Shown here one piece after another: positions 45,328 through 55,604 of a stretch of DNA of 64,000 nt. Position 1 is the stretch's first letter, and each line of letters opens with the position of its first letter. The stretch is from the NCBI GenBank assembly GCA_021307315.1, contig JAJSPD010000023.1, positions 62,001 to 126,000 on the forward strand. The letters are read 5' to 3'. The notes below the pieces were generated by a model. It was not told the DNA's origin and ran no database searches. It saw nothing but the letters and a program-made list of their open reading frames with translations. A program made the translations under genes and the position numbers. The DNA comes from Bisporella sp. PMI_857 (Eukaryota > Ascomycota > Leotiomycetes > Helotiales > Helotiaceae).

Positions 45328-45540
45328 AATGGCATGGATAGAGTTCTGCCTCCATCCCAATGCGAGAACTGATGGCGAAAGAATAGCAGATAATGTATGC
45401 ACCATAGTTTTCATCACACATGGCTGTATTCAACCAATAGCCACGTTTAGCCCGATGAACGAATAAAGTCTCGTAGCCAAATACCACTACTGCGAAGGTA
45501 ATTGCCATCGGCTTACTTTTTGCATTTCGTATCTATGGTA
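45328..45540. promoter_or_regulatory. Upstream region of the 2EXR gene
   Basis: Short spacer between the 2EXR start and the MITE at 45541; the MITE therefore sits in the presumed promoter. No specific element is identified. Confidence 0.3.
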
Positions 45541-45774
45541 CTCCCTCCCCCCCTAAATAAAGGGCAAAAACTGGGCCGACTGGGGTTTGCAGCTTGTGAA
45601 TGGCTATGAGCCCTTGCGGCTCCTTGCAAAACCCTTTTCTGGTCCATTTTTCCTTCTTGCACGAGCCAGCAGCGATGGGGCAAAAGAGTTAAACTCTTAA
45701 CTTGACTGGTGACAAAAACCCTTGGCATTCCCCATCAGGCCCAGTTTTTGCCCTTTATTTAGGGGGGGAGGGAG
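45541..45774. mobile_element. MITE with perfect 37-bp TIRs and TA duplication
   Basis: 234 bp bounded by perfect inverted repeats of 37 bp (CTCCCTCCCCCCCTAAATAA followed by AGGGCAAAAACTGGGCC, and its reverse complement at the right end), flanked by TA on both sides (45539-45540, 45775-45776). It is non-coding. A TA target and CTCCCTCC termini are typical of Tc1/mariner-mobilised (Stowaway-like) elements. The perfect TIRs indicate recent movement. Confidence 0.9.
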
Positions 45775-45820
45775 TATTATGTGGCGCTGCGCCATCTCAC
45801 CGATTTTAAGACGAAAATGC

Positions 45821-46139
45821 GGGGAGTGATACACGTCCTCCCCCCCCTTACTATACGTCCTCCCCCCCCTTGTCTTTCGTCAACTTCCAACTTCAACTTC
45901 AACTTTTTTGTTAAAATATATACTAATATGGGGGGTCAGACATCCCCCAAGCCCCCCGAAACTAACCCCAACCCTAACTACTAACCCTAACCATTGACTT
46001 TATTTACTTAGCAGTTGAAATTATACCTTTTATTAAAAAAGAATCACATGATACTTTGAAAAATCACGAGAAAACTGGAGAAAAAGACAAGGGGGGGGAG
46101 GACGTATAGTAAGGGGGGGGAGGACGTGTATCACTCTCC
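45821..46139. mobile_element. MITE with about 58-bp TIRs, 8-9 bp target duplication and telomere-like core
   Basis: Inverted repeats read GGGGAGTGATACACGTCCTC from the left and GGAGAGTGATACACGTCCTC from the right, continuing through TTACTATACGTCCTCC and CTTGTCTTT. The target duplication is GAAAATGC (45813-45820 and 46140-46147), or 9 bp if the preceding C is counted. A duplication of this length suggests an hAT- or Mutator-type transposase. The centre holds CCCAACCCTAAC and TAACCCTAACC, close to the fungal telomere unit. Non-coding, 319 bp. Confidence 0.85.
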
Positions 46140-46147
46140 GAAAATGC

Positions 46148-46816
46148 AACAATGATCTGATTCCATATTTCTAGACTAGTCCCATTAGGCAACGCGGCGA
46201 TCAAATCTCCCAGAAATGTCTAAACCGGCCCCCACTCATGCAAGGCTATGCGTGATCCACTCGCCGTGAATCCAAGCATTGATCGGGACAACTGGGGGAA
46301 TTCAGCCACCCTACTTGATATGGCAGAGGTAGTGTTTACATGAGTGGTCCGAATTCAGAGCCACGATGTTAGGGTGGGCAGGAAGATGCCGCCAACCCAC
46401 TTCTATCTTGAGGTTTGGTCAAAAATGTACACTAATATGATTTCAATTTCTGGGCCGGCCCTTCAATTAGATCTTCAATTAGATAGGTAACTCCTTACCA
46501 ATAGACAAACCGTAGTGGTAGTCCCCTTTAAGGTTAGAGTGGGATGGTCTGTCCGATTCGAACGTGGTGACTTCGACATATTTTGATCAAAGCTAGTACT
46601 AACCTTCGCCTAGATGCAGTCCACAAAATACGCCTCTTTGCAATATCATCAATTCACATCGTCGCACATAATAATGATATTAATTACTCCACGTCCCATT
46701 TAAATCCAGGACGTTACTGATTCTAGCCGTGCTCGTCGAATCTAGCCATGTCCCCCATTGTTTAGCGCTGGGACCTCACACCACGTCTCACATATTCATG
46801 AACGAACAAGCTAGCT
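46148..46816. other. Intergenic spacer
   Basis: About 670 bp. An ATTAGATCTTCAATTAGAT duplication lies near 46465-46485. Nothing else is seen. It probably contains the cyclin gene promoter. Confidence 0.4.
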
Positions 46817-47547
46817 ATGAAACATCGCAAATTTGCTGATGATCTAGTCGGTATTCTAGCCTGTCCGTCTTGAAAGTTAGTCAGGAAACTAACCTTTGGT
46901 CTCTTCTAGGCTTCACTAATCGACTCCTTGTGACTTTTTGGCCAGCCCCGGCCGCGATCTCTCATAGAAACGACATCTCAGCGAATCGTGGTTCACCCCC
47001 TCTTCGTGCCTACATCGAGCTCATTTTACGAAGGTCTCGTGCAACCAGCACTACGTTTCTAGCTGCATCCTACTACCTAGCTCTTTTACGGTCAACGATA
47101 TCGAGGAAGAGATCTACAACGGATCACCTAGAGGACTTTACGAACGCCGGGCCATTGCAATGCAAGCGACGCATGTTTCTTGCTGCGCTCATATTAGCAT
47201 GGAAATATACTCAGGAACGAAGCTACTCATCGAGAGCGTGGGCTAAGATATCAGGGCTCTGTTCAAAAGAGATAAATACGAACGAAGCAGTATTTCTCTC
47301 CACGGTCGGCTGGCGCCTTTACATCCCTCACACCATCTTTGAGCGCTGGGTTACGGAGGTGTGCTACTATGCAAGGTTGCCGGACAAACCATTGCCTGAC
47401 TCTCTACTCAGCTGTCTTCAGGAGGATCCCATGCTTGAACCGAGTCAAGCCCACCTCGACATTCGGGAACAATCTCTCTCTAAGATTGCCCTGTTATGTC
47501 TCGTTGAGTCATCAGACACACATTCTTGCATCGCGCCATATCTCTAG
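46817..47547 (+). CDS. Pho85-type (PCL) cyclin (223 aa)
   Basis: Exon 46817-46850, intron 46851-46909 (59 nt, donor GTATTC, branch AAACTAAC, acceptor TTCTAG), exon 46910-47547. The join gives KFADDLVG/FTNRLLVTFWP. The cyclin box follows: PPLRAYIELILRRSRATSTT, FLAASYYLALL, KRRMFLAALILAWKYTQERS, then WAKISGLCSKEINTNEAVFL and GWRLYIPHTIFERWV. The Lys in the MFLAALILAWKY helix and the downstream Glu fit the CDK-contact residues of cyclins. The size and early box are as in Pcl1/Pcl2-like partners of Pho85, which act in cell cycle, phosphate and morphogenesis control. The C terminus is short. The frame is intact; a longer 5' end cannot be excluded. Confidence 0.75.
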
Positions 47548-47555
47548 CAAGACAA

Positions 47556-47931
47556 ATGTCCTCCTCATCCTCGGCCTTTGCCCTCTTCTCCGAGCTCGCC
47601 GCCGAACTCTACCTGAAGATCTAGCGGCAAGCCTATGTTACCCCACGCATCGTTGAAGTCCGATACAACGTAGACGAAAACCGATTTGTATCTAGCAGTC
47701 GTCCTCCTGCAGTCCTTCACGTGCCTCGCAAATCTCAGTACGAAGCCTTGAGGATGTACAAGCTTTGTCCGGACACACCATCCACAGCTCCACACATCTA
47801 CTTCTAGTCGGGCGTATATACTCTGCTTTGCCGCACGCGATCTGACGCTTGAAGCCGGGCCTTGGGAGGATCACCTGGCGGAGTGGCTCCAAGACCTTCC
47901 GTCCCGCCGTCCTTGTCCAGCGCACGATTGA
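47556..47931 (+). pseudogene. Short 2EXR-family pseudogene (TGG to TAG)
   Basis: The frame from ATG 47556 reads FALFSELAAELYLKI-stop-RQAYVTPRIVEVRY, then VPRKSQYEALRMY and TAPHIYF. TAG stands where the family has Trp (L-x-I-W), a G to A change. After a further stop and a frame shift, AARDLTLEAGPWEDHLAEW follows to TGA at 47929-47931. It lies nine bases after the cyclin stop codon, so it may be co-transcribed as 3' sequence of that gene. Confidence 0.65.
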
Positions 47932-49568
47932 GTGCCATATTGACCTCCGCATGCTCTTTCGCCTGCTCGTGGCTGGTCACAAAGATCTTGGCTAAGCTCT
48001 GGAAAAGCGCATGCGGATATATTATTGCATATGGAGAGGAGAGTCAAATAATGAGGAAGGCGGAAGTCGTGGAATTGCCTGCCGGAGAAGTGATGGCACG
48101 AAATAACACGCGAATGGATATCGCTAACAACTTTCGCTGTTGCCCAAGTTCCTCAGGTTCCTCTTCAATTATATCGACTGATTACTCCATGCGTCGCATT
48201 TTAACGTCCTGTTGATCGTCTGAACTCAGTATTATCGGCACAGATTTTGGTTTATTAACAAGACCTGAAACACTTTACAGGGCTAGCCACACATACTGTA
48301 CACACTTCGGTTAACCTCAAGTCCAAGCGTTTCTCCTACATTCTATGTTCCACCATTAAAGCCCAAGACTTCTTGACACTGCCACCTACCCTCGTCTCGA
48401 AACCTCTGGACCGTCGAGTCTTTGGGATGAAGGATCACTCCGGACTACATTCAGCTCTTTAACTCGAGCCAACATCTCACAATGGTAAATAACCCTTCGT
48501 AGAGGCAGGGAAGACATCGTACGATTTGAACAGCTCATAATACAGTTCTCGCAAGCTTCAACGTACCATCAACATCCACGAACAAAGCCTTGGCCTACAT
48601 ACTATGGCGCCCCAAACAACCATGGCACGTCTCTTAATACGAAGTGCCAGTCTAGCCATTACCTAGAACCATCCCCGTACCCAAGGTGCTACTACTTCTT
48701 CAGAGGAGTGAGGAAAGACTTAAGCTCTTGGTGTTCTCCCATCCGATCCTGCGGTTCAGCCAATTCTCACTCTTCTTGGCGGGTGTTGGCCTTAGATCCA
48801 AAATACATCTTCTAGTTCACATTTACACTCGTTTCCCATATCGACTACATTCACGAAGGCGTCATCCAACATCCTATGTTTGACAGTACCGTCGCTAGTC
48901 GACTTTAATTAAGACACGTCCGGAGCTATCTGACAGAACGCTATCATGGGTATCTTGGGTGCTGTTGAGCATCAACTATGGGGTTCGAAGCTGGTGTTCA
49001 ATTTCCTATTTCATGGTGGCCACATCGCTCTCGTCGCTTTTGGATGGTCAGTCTTTCCCGGCACCTCATGTCTCGCCAGGTCCCATATACTGGTATAAGT
49101 TAGAAGGCAACAGTGTAGCCAAACTAAAGTATTTTTCTGACTGTAAGTCAAGCTTTATAGAGAAATAGCTAAAGAACAATAGCAAACAGATTATAGCTTT
49201 ATATATTTATGTGGAGGAGATTTAAGACCCCTAACTTATAAAGTATTTTCGGCACACCAGTTTTTCCGGCACGCAGGGATAGACGTTGGCTATATTAGCT
49301 GCCAGATTTGCTCTTATTTCTAAAGGACTAATTTTGCGCACAAATGGATGCCAAATATTGCACAGTCTTTGATTTCTAAACCCTTGACTCCACTAATACT
49401 GCTGAAGCTTCGGCACCACGGCCACGTGATTCCATGACACCTACATATACCCACTTTCGTACGTTTAAATAGCTTTCTCTCCTTGTTTGACTTCCTCGTC
49501 AATCGAGTATTGTAAAGGCTCGTGTGATATAGAGCAAGCTTTATAAAGGAAATCCATCAAAAATTGTA
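47932..49568. other. Intergenic, nothing assigned
   Basis: About 1.6 kb with scattered short frames (for example 48686-48883), none with family signals. Confidence 0.4.
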
Positions 49569-50318
49569 CTATTCCTGGATCAAAGGTCGTGGCCAGCCTT
49601 TCCTCGCACAGTTTCCAATTAGCGATGCCAACATCTCCGCACGACGCTGTACATTTTCTATTTCATCTGAAACTTGTAACGTAGACAAGAATAGAGTATC
49701 ACGCGAAAGCGATATCTGTAGGTAGCACAATTGGTCAATATCATCTAAAGAAGGATTCTTGCCATTTTCCCCAGCGATAAAGTCGGAATCAAACTTTGTA
49801 TACTTATAGGTAGCAGAAGTGTTGAAGTCTAAGTATGCTGACATTATTTCTTCTCCATTGCTTCGGAACAACCGCCGAACGCTAGGTATAGTGTATATAT
49901 GTCCTGTAAGAAGGGGAGCGTATAAATGGAGACCTGACTGAGTAAAGGCAATAGTACCGTCAGGGTAGATTATATGTGGCTGTAACGATTGAAGAAATGT
50001 AGAGTGGTATGCGTTCAGTTGGTTTGGCTTGCTATAAGTAAACAGTCCCAAATAAGCTTGTTCCGATCCTGAGCCTTTGAATAGAGCTTGTATATCAGCC
50101 CCTATCAAAATAGGAGTAAGATTGAGCTCCTCAGTAATTAGTCGTAGCCACTCGTCATTTCGGAATATGAGCCTCCAGATAGCAGCATGTTTCTCTCGCG
50201 ACGTATCTAACTTGAATCCAAGGGAATTTGCAGCGTCACGAGCTGACCATAGTGATAAGCGCCGTGAGATTTTATCCCAGATTTCCTGAGAGAGTGTGCC
50301 CTTAGTTTTAATCGGCAT
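49569..50318 (-). CDS. Hypothetical protein (249 aa), F-box-like N terminus
   Basis: An intact single-exon frame. The N terminus TLSQEIWDKISRRLSLWSAR, then DAANSLGFKLD, has the Leu/Ile/Trp pattern of an F-box or F-box-like helix pair. The next part (KHAAIWRLIFRNDEWLRLIT) is helical, followed by a mixed alpha/beta region (PHIIYPDGTIAFTQSGLHLY; RDTLFLSTLQVSDEIENVQR). No membrane segment or catalytic motif is seen. Composition and the absence of stops support a real gene. I know similar short proteins only as unannotated leotiomycete genes. R1 repeats start 110 bp upstream of it, so the promoter may be repeat-derived. Confidence 0.55.
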   Translation of the reverse strand: MPIKTKGTLSQEIWDKISRRLSLWSARDAANSLGFKLDTSREKHAAIWRLIFRNDEWLRLITEELNLTPILIGADIQALFKGSGSEQAYLGLFTYSKPNQLNAYHSTFLQSLQPHIIYPDGTIAFTQSGLHLYAPLLTGHIYTIPSVRRLFRSNGEEIMSAYLDFNTSATYKYTKFDSDFIAGENGKNPSLDDIDQLCYLQISLSRDTLFLSTLQVSDEIENVQRRAEMLASLIGNCARKGWPRPLIQE

Positions 50319-50429
50319 TTAGATTTAGTTGCAATAGTTGAAATACATATGGTTGATCATGCAGGAGCCTGCGTTTTTATATTGATAGGTTCATGCTTTA
50401 AACCCGAGAACAGCACTTTTCACGAATTC

Positions 50430-50735
50430 TAGCTCGTTAAACTTGAGATGGCAAAATTGATACTTCGTGAATTGAAAAGCGCTGTTCTTAGATTTGGGAA
50501 TCATTGTTTGCCAATCAATCGTAAACGTTGTGCAAAATGCGTTGTGGCTATCTAAAAATAGGATGTTGGTATCTTGAAGATCCGAAAACAGAACATCTCA
50601 AATCGTAAATTCCAGATCTGGATTTTTGCTTTATATTTGAGAATAGGAGTTATAAAGCGCGTTTCCGGAAAGCTGTTCTGGGACAGCGACCTGATACATT
50701 GAGCCAACCATAAGAGAACACCCCCCTTTTTTCAA
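50430..50735 (+). repeat. R1 copy 5
   Basis: Starts at AAACTTGAGATGGCAAAATTG and includes CATCTCAAATCGTAAATTCC, and then diverges near AGAGAACACCCCCC. It is arranged head to head with the inverted fragment that follows. Confidence 0.65.
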
Positions 50736-50784
50736 TTAACTAATAATGTTAATGAGGTAACTTAGTAACATGAATCGGGCTGGT

Positions 50785-50935
50785 TGAGCGCGGGCTTCAA
50801 ATGTGTAAAGCACAGCATCCCAGGATTCCAAAAACTGAGCGGCAAACCTGGTGGAACGATGACTCGGTAATACAGGGATGTTCTCGCTTATGGTTGGGCC
50901 AATGCATTAGGTTACCACCCTGGAACATACTTTTC
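50785..50935 (-). repeat. R1 copy 6, inverted fragment
   Basis: Reverse complement of the R1 end region (TTACACATTTGAAGCCCGC; ACCATAAGCGAGAACATCCC). Together with copy 5 it makes a loose foldback of about 500 bp. Confidence 0.5.
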
Positions 50936-51219
50936 CTCCGACGCAATTGGCAGAAACAAGGGATTCATCTTCTCTCCCAGCTGGGATAGAAGTTAGATTT
51001 TGGGATGAGCAGTTCATACATCTCGGACATGTGCATTGACCCCGTGGAACGAATCTTTAAATCAAGATGTGGGTTCCTTGATTTCAACTTTTCGCCTTCT
51101 ACTTCTTGGTCTAATTTTAGATCCTTCTTAAGAACCGAATTGTTGGCCGCCTCGGAAGCTTTTCTTTTCATTTTGACTAACTCCAACTCTACACGTCTTC
51201 CTGCCTTTCTAATAAGATT

Positions 51220-51675
51220 ATGCCTTCAACGATGAGAACAATAACTTGTCAAATTATTGATGCTCAAACACAAAAGCCTGCTGCTGGGATGCAAGTGCTC
51301 CTTCGTCCGTTAAATCAGAGTGGCCATGTATATTCTTCCTACACCGACTTCAATGGACAAATACGTTCCTGGGGCTTTTGCGGCATAGAAGGGCTCGGTC
51401 ATTATCTACGAAAAGAAATGATAAATGGGAAGTGTGGTTGGCAAGTTCAGTTTGAGAGCGGTCGGTATTTTGGAAACAATACTTCCTGGCCGTTAATAGA
51501 AGTGAACTTTTATACGGGTGCTAGTGGAAATTTTCACATCAGTATTGAAGTAGGGAAATATAGCTATCATGTTATACAAAGGTTTACTCCTCCTTCTGCT
51601 CCAACGCCATTTTCGGATTCTGTACACCCCGTACCTGTAAGTTCAAATATAGGTGTTTCCAGACAAAACAACTAA
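51220..51675 (+). CDS. Transthyretin/HIU-hydrolase-like protein (151 aa), divergent
   Basis: TITCQIIDAQTQKPAAGMQV, then LLRPLNQSGHVYSSYTDFNGQIRSW, WQVQFESGRYFG, WPLIEVNFYTGASGNFHISI and KYSYHVIQR follow the strand order of 5-hydroxyisourate hydrolase (transthyretin fold). In that enzyme the C-terminal motif is Y-R-G-S and several His/Arg residues are catalytic. Here the C-terminal motif is absent and replaced by VIQRFTPPSAPTP plus a Ser/Pro tail. The YFG and the A-G-x-x-V parts are kept. It is probably a transthyretin-fold protein without the purine-degradation activity. The start may be the second ATG (51232). R1 copies lie on both sides, so the gene may have been moved or hosted by repeats. 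Confidence 0.55.
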   Translation: MPSTMRTITCQIIDAQTQKPAAGMQVLLRPLNQSGHVYSSYTDFNGQIRSWGFCGIEGLGHYLRKEMINGKCGWQVQFESGRYFGNNTSWPLIEVNFYTGASGNFHISIEVGKYSYHVIQRFTPPSAPTPFSDSVHPVPVSSNIGVSRQNN

Positions 51676-51879
51676 AATTACTTTTAGCTGACAACATCGT
51701 CAACTACATCACAAAGCGTAGACAATACAACAGCACCAAGCCTCAATACCAACACTTCCTCCTCCTTTTCTAATTCAATTGCATCTATTATTAATCCTTA
51801 ATCACGAAATTTAAAGGAAACGGGTGGTGGAAGTCATTGAGGATATATTCGCCTTGTTTATTTGCGCTATGGGATGTGC

Positions 51880-52075
51880 ATTTCGCAATGGTCAGTCTCC
51901 AATCAAAATCGTAAACGTTGTGCAAATGCATTGTGGCTATCTAAAAATAAAATATTGGTATCTCGAAGATCTGAAAACAGAAACATTTCAAATCGTAAAT
52001 TCCAGATCTGGATTTTTGGATTGTTGCCTTTATATTTGAGAACAGTAGTTAATGATGCACGTTTCTGGAAAGTTG
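51880..52075 (+). repeat. R1 copy 7 (partial)
   Basis: TTTCGCAATGGTCAGTCTCC, AATCGTAAATTCCAGATCTGG and TATATTTGAGAACAGTAGTT match copy 1 closely; truncated after TTTCTGGAAAG. Confidence 0.65.
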
Positions 52076-53036
52076 CGCCATCCACACAGCGATAGAGCAT
52101 CTTGAAATCCCGCCAATACTGGTTGACTGATTTTCTCTTCCCTTTCTTCCATTTCCTTGCCAGATAAGTCTCGTAGATCCAGTGGAGGAACGACATCATT
52201 CTCCCTTTGTTACAATTCTGCTCAAGGATAGCTGTACGCCAATATCCCAAACGACAATGGTTACAGTATCTGCCTCTTAGTGGGGCAGAAGTTCTTCTTC
52301 AACCAGATCTGAGGGTGCAACGGTGGTAATTCGACGGTGCATTTCAATACCTGGCATTCGCATTGATATGTAGGCGGGTCGAGTGAGGCGTGACAGCGAT
52401 TGCCTTGAAGTGGTTGACAAGTAGTAGCATTTTGAAGCGTAGAAGAGACATTCCCCCAATACTGAGGAAACTTGATTTCTGCAACGACTACCTGCGGCAT
52501 GGCTGTGATCAATCGAAGCCAGCATATTTGCCTGTTATGTTTTATACTGGCGTGATAAGTGGGCTGATATTGTAAGCCACACTGAACTTAAAACCCCAAG
52601 CCCGCCAATCTTTAGTATGCCCCACTTAATAAAGTTTAGCCACCCAATATTGCACCTGCAGATTCGTAGCTAGTTGCAGATCCCGCCCTGAAGGATGAGG
52701 TTCGTGACTTGCATTTCTTCCGCCCAGCTCGTGGAGCAAAACACTTGGTGTACTTCCACTCCTTGAATATGTTCTCTATTTGGTATCCAGTCAATTGTAT
52801 TCTTGAACATCTCCGCCTTGAGCCTCGTCTATCACTCCAGCGCAGGGCCAAGCACTCACACGGCGACAATTCAAACCACATCGCAAATGCAGCACACAGC
52901 TGATCACCTTATCTATTCGAACCTGATTCCCTGCGGTTCAAATTATATCTTTGCCTGAGCTAAGAATCTACACATTTGTGGGAGTGGGGTTAGTCTCACT
53001 TTCCGACACTGACGTACTAGAGTCGTCCTCAACCCA
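52076..53036. other. Spacer with one member of a 60-bp direct repeat pair
   Basis: 52545-52610 (GGGCTGATATTGTAAGCCAC and beyond) matches 54778-54838 on the other side of the bHLH gene at about 80 percent by eye. A minus-strand Cys-rich frame at 52512-52261 is not recognised. Confidence 0.4.
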
Positions 53037-54395
53037 ATGGCGAAATCTGTCACTCAGAAGCTCGCCGTCGACTACTTCTCATTGTTGACACTGAAATATC
53101 AAGTAAGTGTCTTTATTGCTCACGTTACTCAACGACTCCATCTCTCGGGCATAACCAAAACTATCCAGGCTTAGGAACAGCCGCTTACCTGACACACTCA
53201 GTCGTCTTACTCGTTTTGAGCTAACAATCAAAATAGAAAAGCGACCCATTCGAGTCCAATTCTGCTGCTTACGATCTATTATTGACACCACCTGAGTCCT
53301 TTGACGAGATCCTGCTTCCACCAGTCTCTCCAAGCCTCGACTGCCCATCATACAACCGACCAAAGACACAAGACAAGTCAGAACAAGTATTCAACTTCGG
53401 TTCAATCGACGACTGGATGGGTTGGGACGAGCAAGATCCGGCGGACAATGCTCTGTCGCCAACGAGCGACTTCTTTCCTGAGCCGAAGGAAGAACCTCAA
53501 TCACCTAAGATGCCAGTGTTATACCAACGATCAGACTCAAATTCAGGAAGCGTTACTCCGGGGCGCGTCCAGCAAGATACATCCACTCTATTCCGCAGTC
53601 CATCAATCTCAGAAGAACCATTGTTCCAACCGCCATCCGCTCCCCCCTCCCCTCTAATCACCGGACCACCTCAGAACCTATATTCTACACCCCTCTCCTG
53701 GTCCACACCTTCGGCAACCCTCGCAACAAGACCGTTTATCCGTCTCACTCCACAAGAAGAATCACAACTCCGCGTCACCGCCATGCCATCACTCTCCTTC
53801 AACACCTCGCAATCAAATGCCCTCCCACAAACGTACTCTCCAACCTCCGCCTCTAGTCCCGAACCACCGTCCAGATTCGAGAACCGCAGGAAAAAGAAAT
53901 CTTCAATAGAAGATAATAACGACGATGATATGTCCAACTCCGGAGTGAGGAATGGAAAGCCAGTGAAGAAGACAACGCATAGCATGATCGAGAAGCGGTA
54001 TCGCACGAATCTAAACGACAAGATCACCGCGTTGAGGGATTCAGTGCCGAGTCTGGGGGTCGTGAGTAAAGGAGGGAATAGGCAAGCGAAGAAAGAGGAT
54101 CTTCAGGGCTTAACGCCTGCGTATAAGTTAAACAAGGTATCCTAAACCCTATATCCCCGTTTAAGAATCATGCGTTAATGAACCATAGGCAACGGTGCTC
54201 TCCAAGGCAACAGAGTACATAGTCCATCTCGAGAAACGCAACAAAGCAATGCAGAAAGAAAACGTGGTCCTGAAGTCCCGCGTCGAAGCCTTCGAGATCT
54301 TGACACAGAACCGACAAGCGCAATTACAGCAGCGAACCAATAATTGGAGGCAGACGCAGCAGCAACCTTATGGTTTCAATAAGATTTTGAATTAA
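53037..54395 (+). CDS. SREBP-type bHLH transcription factor without membrane domain (390 aa)
   Basis: Exons 53037-53102, 53237-54136 and 54189-54395 (introns 134 and 52 nt; donors GTAAGT and GTATCC). The coding sum is 1173 nt. The acidic/Pro/Ser-rich N-terminal two thirds (DLLLTPPESFDEILLPPVSP; DWMGWDEQDPADNALSPTSD) look like an activation domain. The basic-HLH-zipper reads HSMIEKRYRTNLNDKITALR, then a loop with KEDLQGLTPAYKLNK/ATVLSKATEYIVHLEKRN and a Leu-zipper-like helix. The Tyr in EKRYR replaces the usual bHLH Arg and is the marker of the SREBP class. The protein ends soon after the zipper and has no transmembrane pair, unlike Sre1/SrbA, so it resembles the soluble SrbB-like members involved in hypoxia and sterol regulation. 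The first exon's ATG is the only start preserving the frame. Confidence 0.8.
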
Positions 54396-54942
54396 ATCCA
54401 TCATTGGGCTCAGAGAAGGGGATGTTGGAAATAGGGGGAGAGGAAGTTCGTTTCTTGGATAGGATATAGGGATATGCATCATAGGAGTTAATGTGACTGA
54501 CGCCCCCGCTTCAGTTGGGAGTGCGAGCAAAGCAAGCAGAATGGGAGTCAGAATTACATTTTGTGATTTGGGATATGGGATATGGCTTTAGGATGAGATG
54601 GAATAGATACTCCGCTATATTTTCATGGTGGGCGATGGTAGAACGGGTTTATAGGGATGAAAAACTCATTGTAATAGCGCTGGCCTGAATTCCCATTGTT
54701 GGCGAAATTGACCACCTTTGCGGTTAAAGTTTGTCCTCTTGTCCTGGGAGTCAAACCACATAATAATAGCGTGAGGTGATCAGTGGTGTGATATGTGGCC
54801 TGATAATGTAAGCCACCGAACCTAAAATCCAAGCCACATGTCTAGATAAACTCTACGAGTTCGCTGTCACTAGATCATCAAGTCAGTTTGTCCACCCTAG
54901 GGTTCGAAAACCCTCCTTGCGCCTATATCTTTTCTCGCAAAT
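54396..54942. other. 3' region of the bHLH gene and spacer
   Basis: Contains the second copy of the 60-bp direct repeat (54778-54838) and no gene. Confidence 0.4.
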
Positions 54943-55604
54943 GTGCGATACAAGGTAGTTCCAGTATCGTCTGGTTTGATACCCTCACTTCCGGCACGGC
55001 AAGAGCAGCAGATTCTCTGGATCGGCTGTTCAGATAGCCAGATCACAGATACTGACGTACCCGATGTTTCACGTCGAGAGTTTTTCGTTCACAGAAACTT
55101 GGGCAACAAGCTATCTAATGGAGACACTAGCAGTCGCAGCGCAATTGATTTCTGCGTACAGGACATCCATGTAGATCTTGCACCTCTTCTCACAATGAGA
55201 TTGTTGGAACAGAAACTATTTTTCCAGGTTAGGCATGTGATCATCTGTGGACATTACGGCTGTGGCTTGATTAATACAAGTGGGGACGTTAGCCCAGCCA
55301 AGGGCTGGCTTGCGTAAGTGGGAGCGCTTGTAATATTCATATGACGATCTAATTCTTTAATAGTGACCTGAACGAATTACGAGAAGCGAGTGACCGCCTG
55401 TTCACGCAAGATATCGGAGTAGAAGCACACGATCGGCGGCTGGTTGAGCTGAATGTTCTTCACTAGATCATGCAGCAGCCGACTGTAATAAAGGCCATCC
55501 ACGAGAGGGATATGAAGGTTCATTGTTTCGTGTACAATCCGGTTCAGAGGTCATGTGTAAGATTGGAAATAACTTCACCAGCCTTTATAGAGCAAGTAGT
55601 GTAA
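54943..55604 (+). pseudogene. Beta-carbonic anhydrase pseudogene
   Basis: LPARQEQQILWIGCSDSQIT, then EFFVHRNLGNKL, SAIDFCVQDIHV and HVIICGHYGCGLI are the core blocks of a beta-class carbonic anhydrase. They include Cys and Asp of C-S-D-S and His and Cys of H-Y-G-C as zinc ligands. Intron 55314-55363 (50 nt, donor GTAAGT) joins WLA/DLNELREASDRL. TAG at 55464-55466 interrupts VELNVLH-stop-IMQQPTVIKAIHE, where CAG is the likely ancestor. In addition the Arg that normally follows C-S-D-S is Gln, which would disturb the Asp-Arg pair. The beta-strand end VHCFVYNP is present after the stop. It is inactive or divergent. Confidence 0.75.

Noticed and set aside
45541..46139. Subtelomeric end because of CCCTAA-type motifs
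   Set aside because: Only a few imperfect units occur and they are inside a MITE with a target duplication; gene-containing sequence continues on both sides.
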